Shown here one piece after another: positions 61,698-64,000 of a stretch of DNA of 64,000 nt (positions are counted from its first letter, which is position 1; every line of letters starts with the position of its first letter). Source of the stretch: Ureibacillus composti (lineage in GTDB: Bacteria; Bacillota; Bacilli; Bacillales_A; Planococcaceae); assembly GCA_030348875.1 (NCBI GenBank), contig JAUCEP010000002.1, positions 2,621,001-2,685,000 on the forward strand, read 5' to 3'. The notes under the pieces are model-generated. The model worked only from the letters and a program-made list of their open reading frames with translations. It was not told the DNA's origin and did no database searches. Position numbers and translations under genes: made by a program.

Positions 61698-62813
61698 TTA
61701 GAATGTTGTACCTATATGTGAAATCGCAAATTCTTCTAGCTTATATGTTTCTAGTTTTGTTAATTTGCCTGAAGCAATGTCCGTAAATTCGTTCACAACC
61801 TCATCAGGAGTTGTAGCAGAAGAAATCACATAGTCAATCATATCTGAATTAAGACCTTCATTTTGCTCAATTCCAACTGTCATACACGGCACCGCAATCG
61901 TACCAGTGAATACAGGACGGTTCGTTAAGAAGATGATTAAATTACATCCACTTGCCACAAGATTTGATGCACCTTCAATCACATTGTTTGGCATGACTGC
62001 TAAATGAAGACCGCTTTCTCCAGGGATTTCTGCGTATTTAAGGATAGACTGAACTGGAGTGCCTTTAATAAATGCAAGTTCCGCTTCCCCTAATGCCAAA
62101 TCAGACGCATTATATTGTAAAAACTCACTTTCTTTTGGATTCATTTTATCCCATGTGTGTCTTGTATCGTTTGTACTTAGTGAAATCATTTGTTCTTTTA
62201 CATTTGAATTTGCAGCTTGGTTTTGGATTTGGTCTAATACTTTTTCCATCTTATCCGTCATCCCTAGTATAACCGTTGCATCTTGCTCGATAAGATTTTG
62301 GATCACAGAAGATATTGTGTTCGTAACAGATTGATAGTCTTCAATCGTTAAATCAATTGGGAGAATTCCTACTTTCAAATGTTTAATAGGAATTTCAGTA
62401 CGTTCAAGATGTTGAATCGAACTTGACCACTCTTTCACTATTTTTGAACCTTCATTTAATGTGTTTGTCCCACCGGCCATTTGTTGGATACTAAATCCTT
62501 CTTTTGGCTTTGATTCAACTGTTTCATCTAAAAGAATGGAGACTTGGTTTGTCTCACAGCCTAAACCGACTAATAGAGATGCATAAAGATTTGGATTAGC
62601 CACAACACCTTTTAGCGTATTTTTTGTTAACTTAAAGTCATCGCCTAATTGAGCACAGCCATTTGCATGGACTACCGGAATTCCTTCAGGGATTGTTTTT
62701 GCAATATCTCTCGTTACTACACTTGAACACACAACCGTTGAAACTACGCCAATATAATTACGTGTACCTACAGTTGAATCATTTCTTACATAACCTTTAA
62801 ATGTTTTACTCAC
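61698..62813 (-). CDS. UxaA/GarD-family large subunit, divergent copy B
   Basis: The 371-residue paralogue of copy A begins similarly (SKTFKGYVRNDSTVGTRNYI). It has HANGCAQLGDDFKLTKNTLK and ASLLVGLGCETNQ, so the N-terminal cysteine blocks missing in copy A are present. It lacks the ECGGSD block (QQMAGGTNTLNEG instead) and the GRGTP-like block (LTNRPVFTGTIAVPCMTVG instead). The start is GTG overlapping the kdgT end by eight bases. It may pair with copy A as a heteromer. The substrate is unknown. Confidence 0.72.
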   Translation of the reverse strand: MSKTFKGYVRNDSTVGTRNYIGVVSTVVCSSVVTRDIAKTIPEGIPVVHANGCAQLGDDFKLTKNTLKGVVANPNLYASLLVGLGCETNQVSILLDETVESKPKEGFSIQQMAGGTNTLNEGSKIVKEWSSSIQHLERTEIPIKHLKVGILPIDLTIEDYQSVTNTISSVIQNLIEQDATVILGMTDKMEKVLDQIQNQAANSNVKEQMISLSTNDTRHTWDKMNPKESEFLQYNASDLALGEAELAFIKGTPVQSILKYAEIPGESGLHLAVMPNNVIEGASNLVASGCNLIIFLTNRPVFTGTIAVPCMTVGIEQNEGLNSDMIDYVISSATTPDEVVNEFTDIASGKLTKLETYKLEEFAISHIGTTF

Positions 62814-63963
62814 CCTGTATGCCCCCTAATCCATTTTCTGGTACTGCTACAGCCTTATTATTTTCCAACGATTTGCGTAATTCATCATCTTCTAACGTAC
62901 CAACGATGCCTCTTTTACGTTGATATTTATCACATAAAATTACGGCAATCGGTACTAGTAGAGCCGTTGAAATCGTAGCAACTGAAATTTGCGCTGTCGC
63001 TACTGCGGCAATGTCTTGATACACTTGTGCCTCTGCAGCTGTCATTAATCCTGTACCCGCTGCTACAGTTGCTGCTGCTGCTATTGCTGCAGGAGTTGCT
63101 ACTGCATTTCCAGCTGTTGATGCCTCTGCCCAAGGTGCAATAAAACTTTTTTGTCTGAAAATCTTAAATGCTAGTACCATGAATCCACCAGAGATTAATA
63201 CTGTCATAAGAGCTAGTACAATACCTGCGACTACCACTTCCGAGTTAAAGAAGTTCTTTAAATTCATATTGGCACCTAATGCAAATGCAAAAAATGGAAT
63301 GACGATGTTTTCAGCGGGAGCTAAAAAGTCTCGAATTTTTGGATCAAGATTACCTAACAGCATACCAATTGCAATTGGTAAAAGTACTGCTACGAACGCA
63401 ATAATTGGGAACTGTGCACCCATCATCCCTAATGCCATTAATGTGAAGAATGGTCCATCATTAAGTGAAAGAACTGCTGTTGCTCCTACATCTGATCGGT
63501 TACCGTACTGTCCAGTTAAAGCGGCGAACATTCCACCATTACCATTTGTCATCGCTGCAATGATTGCCATCGTGGATAAACCAAGGAATCCAGTAACCGG
63601 ATCTGATAAAACACCCCATAAGAATCCAACCGCTACACCTGCAAAATATTTTGAAGATGTTAAAATTACACCTTTTTTAAGAGCCACTCCCCCAACGCGA
63701 AGGTTCATTTGACTACCTGCACAGAATAAGAACAAGGCACATAGTGTATTGGCACCATTTTTAAATAATGCCTCTGTAAAACCACCGATTCTTAAAAACT
63801 CATAATGCCCATCTGCTGTTGGTGAAACCCCTATTGATTTTAAGAAATCCATCAAAAACGGTAAGTGTAATTGGTCAATCGTGTTGATTAAAGCCCCTAA
63901 AAACAGTGGTACAATCATTAATCCCCCAGGAATCCGATCGATTGTATCTTTGATTTTCATCAT
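62806..63963 (-). CDS. 2-keto-3-deoxygluconate permease (KdgT family)
   Basis: The 385-residue transporter of the KdgT family has about 10 membrane segments, starting DTIDRIPGGLMIVPLFLGAL. It then has GANTLCALFLFCAGSQMNLR, AAMTNGNGGMFAALTGQYG, SLNDGPFFTLMALGMMGA and an alanine-rich ATPAAIAAAATVAAG stretch. It moves 2-keto-3-deoxygluconate or a related sugar acid with protons. ATG follows AAGGGGAGA. As the first gene of the operon in this window, it supplies the substrate of the dehydratase-like proteins downstream. The promoter lies outside the window. Confidence 0.85.
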   Translation of the reverse strand: MMKIKDTIDRIPGGLMIVPLFLGALINTIDQLHLPFLMDFLKSIGVSPTADGHYEFLRIGGFTEALFKNGANTLCALFLFCAGSQMNLRVGGVALKKGVILTSSKYFAGVAVGFLWGVLSDPVTGFLGLSTMAIIAAMTNGNGGMFAALTGQYGNRSDVGATAVLSLNDGPFFTLMALGMMGAQFPIIAFVAVLLPIAIGMLLGNLDPKIRDFLAPAENIVIPFFAFALGANMNLKNFFNSEVVVAGIVLALMTVLISGGFMVLAFKIFRQKSFIAPWAEASTAGNAVATPAAIAAAATVAAGTGLMTAAEAQVYQDIAAVATAQISVATISTALLVPIAVILCDKYQRKRGIVGTLEDDELRKSLENNKAVAVPENGLGGIQGE

Positions 63964-64000
63964 ATCTCCCCTTATATGAAATTGAAAAATCTACCCCTTT

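Overview
The window is low-GC DNA from a Gram-positive bacterium of the order Bacillales. AGGAGG-type ribosome sites precede almost every gene, TTG starts are frequent, and the leader RNAs are typical of the group: a yybP-ykoY element, a T-box and two cobalamin riboswitches. Gene content (YkoY-type TerC, YwqA-type SNF2 helicase, CbiH60-type cobalamin operon, VanZ, PaiB) suggests Bacillaceae or Planococcaceae. Placement nearer Planococcaceae (Lysinibacillus or Sporosarcina-like) is only an impression. No rRNA, tRNA, intact insertion sequence, prophage or CRISPR array was seen.

Layout. 1-5.4 kb: a decayed aminotransferase remnant, a divergent AraC-type regulator, a CwlK-like peptidase and a SWIM/SNF2 helicase. 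5.6-14.4 kb: an Lsr-type autoinducer-2 (AI-2) uptake locus. lsrA-C-D-B and a class II aldolase-like gene run leftward; lsrK and a small cupin gene run rightward. No lsrR, lsrF or lsrG lies in the window. 14.5-17.6 kb: a CaiB/BaiF CoA-transferase, an HMG-CoA lyase-type gene and a broken CitMHS carrier. 17.7-28.3 kb: cell-wall, stress and regulatory genes, including a divergent PaiB/MocR pair, a 21-bp tandem repeat, a TSUP exporter facing a TrmB-like regulator across a perfect palindrome, and a TerC gene behind a yybP-ykoY (Mn2+) riboswitch. 28.3-36.1 kb: a second carboxylate module with FAH hydrolase, TctABC transporter, HMG-CoA lyase-type gene and two CoA-transferases, with a cre-like site upstream. 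36.5-38.6 kb: a secreted M28 aminopeptidase and a small ORF.

38.6-55.5 kb is a nearly complete anaerobic-type corrin-ring pathway (cbiH60-J-C-D-ET-L-F-G-A, a precorrin-2 dehydrogenase gene, cobA, a nitroreductase, a methyltransferase and cbiX). Divergent from it is the cobalt ECF importer cbiMNQO. Each arm starts with its own cobalamin riboswitch, so cobalt import and ring synthesis are both expected to be switched off by B12. Genes for the lower ligand and for later steps (cbiB, cbiP, cobU, cobS, cobT) are not here.

55.7-64 kb: an amino-acid permease behind a T-box whose specifier reads as Phe (UUC), a cysteine-rich CxC protein, a NERD protein, a Dabb protein, a higher-GC structured repeat, and a sugar-acid operon (KdgT permease, two UxaA/GarD-like large proteins and an SAF-domain small subunit). 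The Lsr-like locus with non-standard downstream enzymes, the two complementary degenerate UxaA paralogues and the CxC-repeat protein are the parts most likely to repay closer study.
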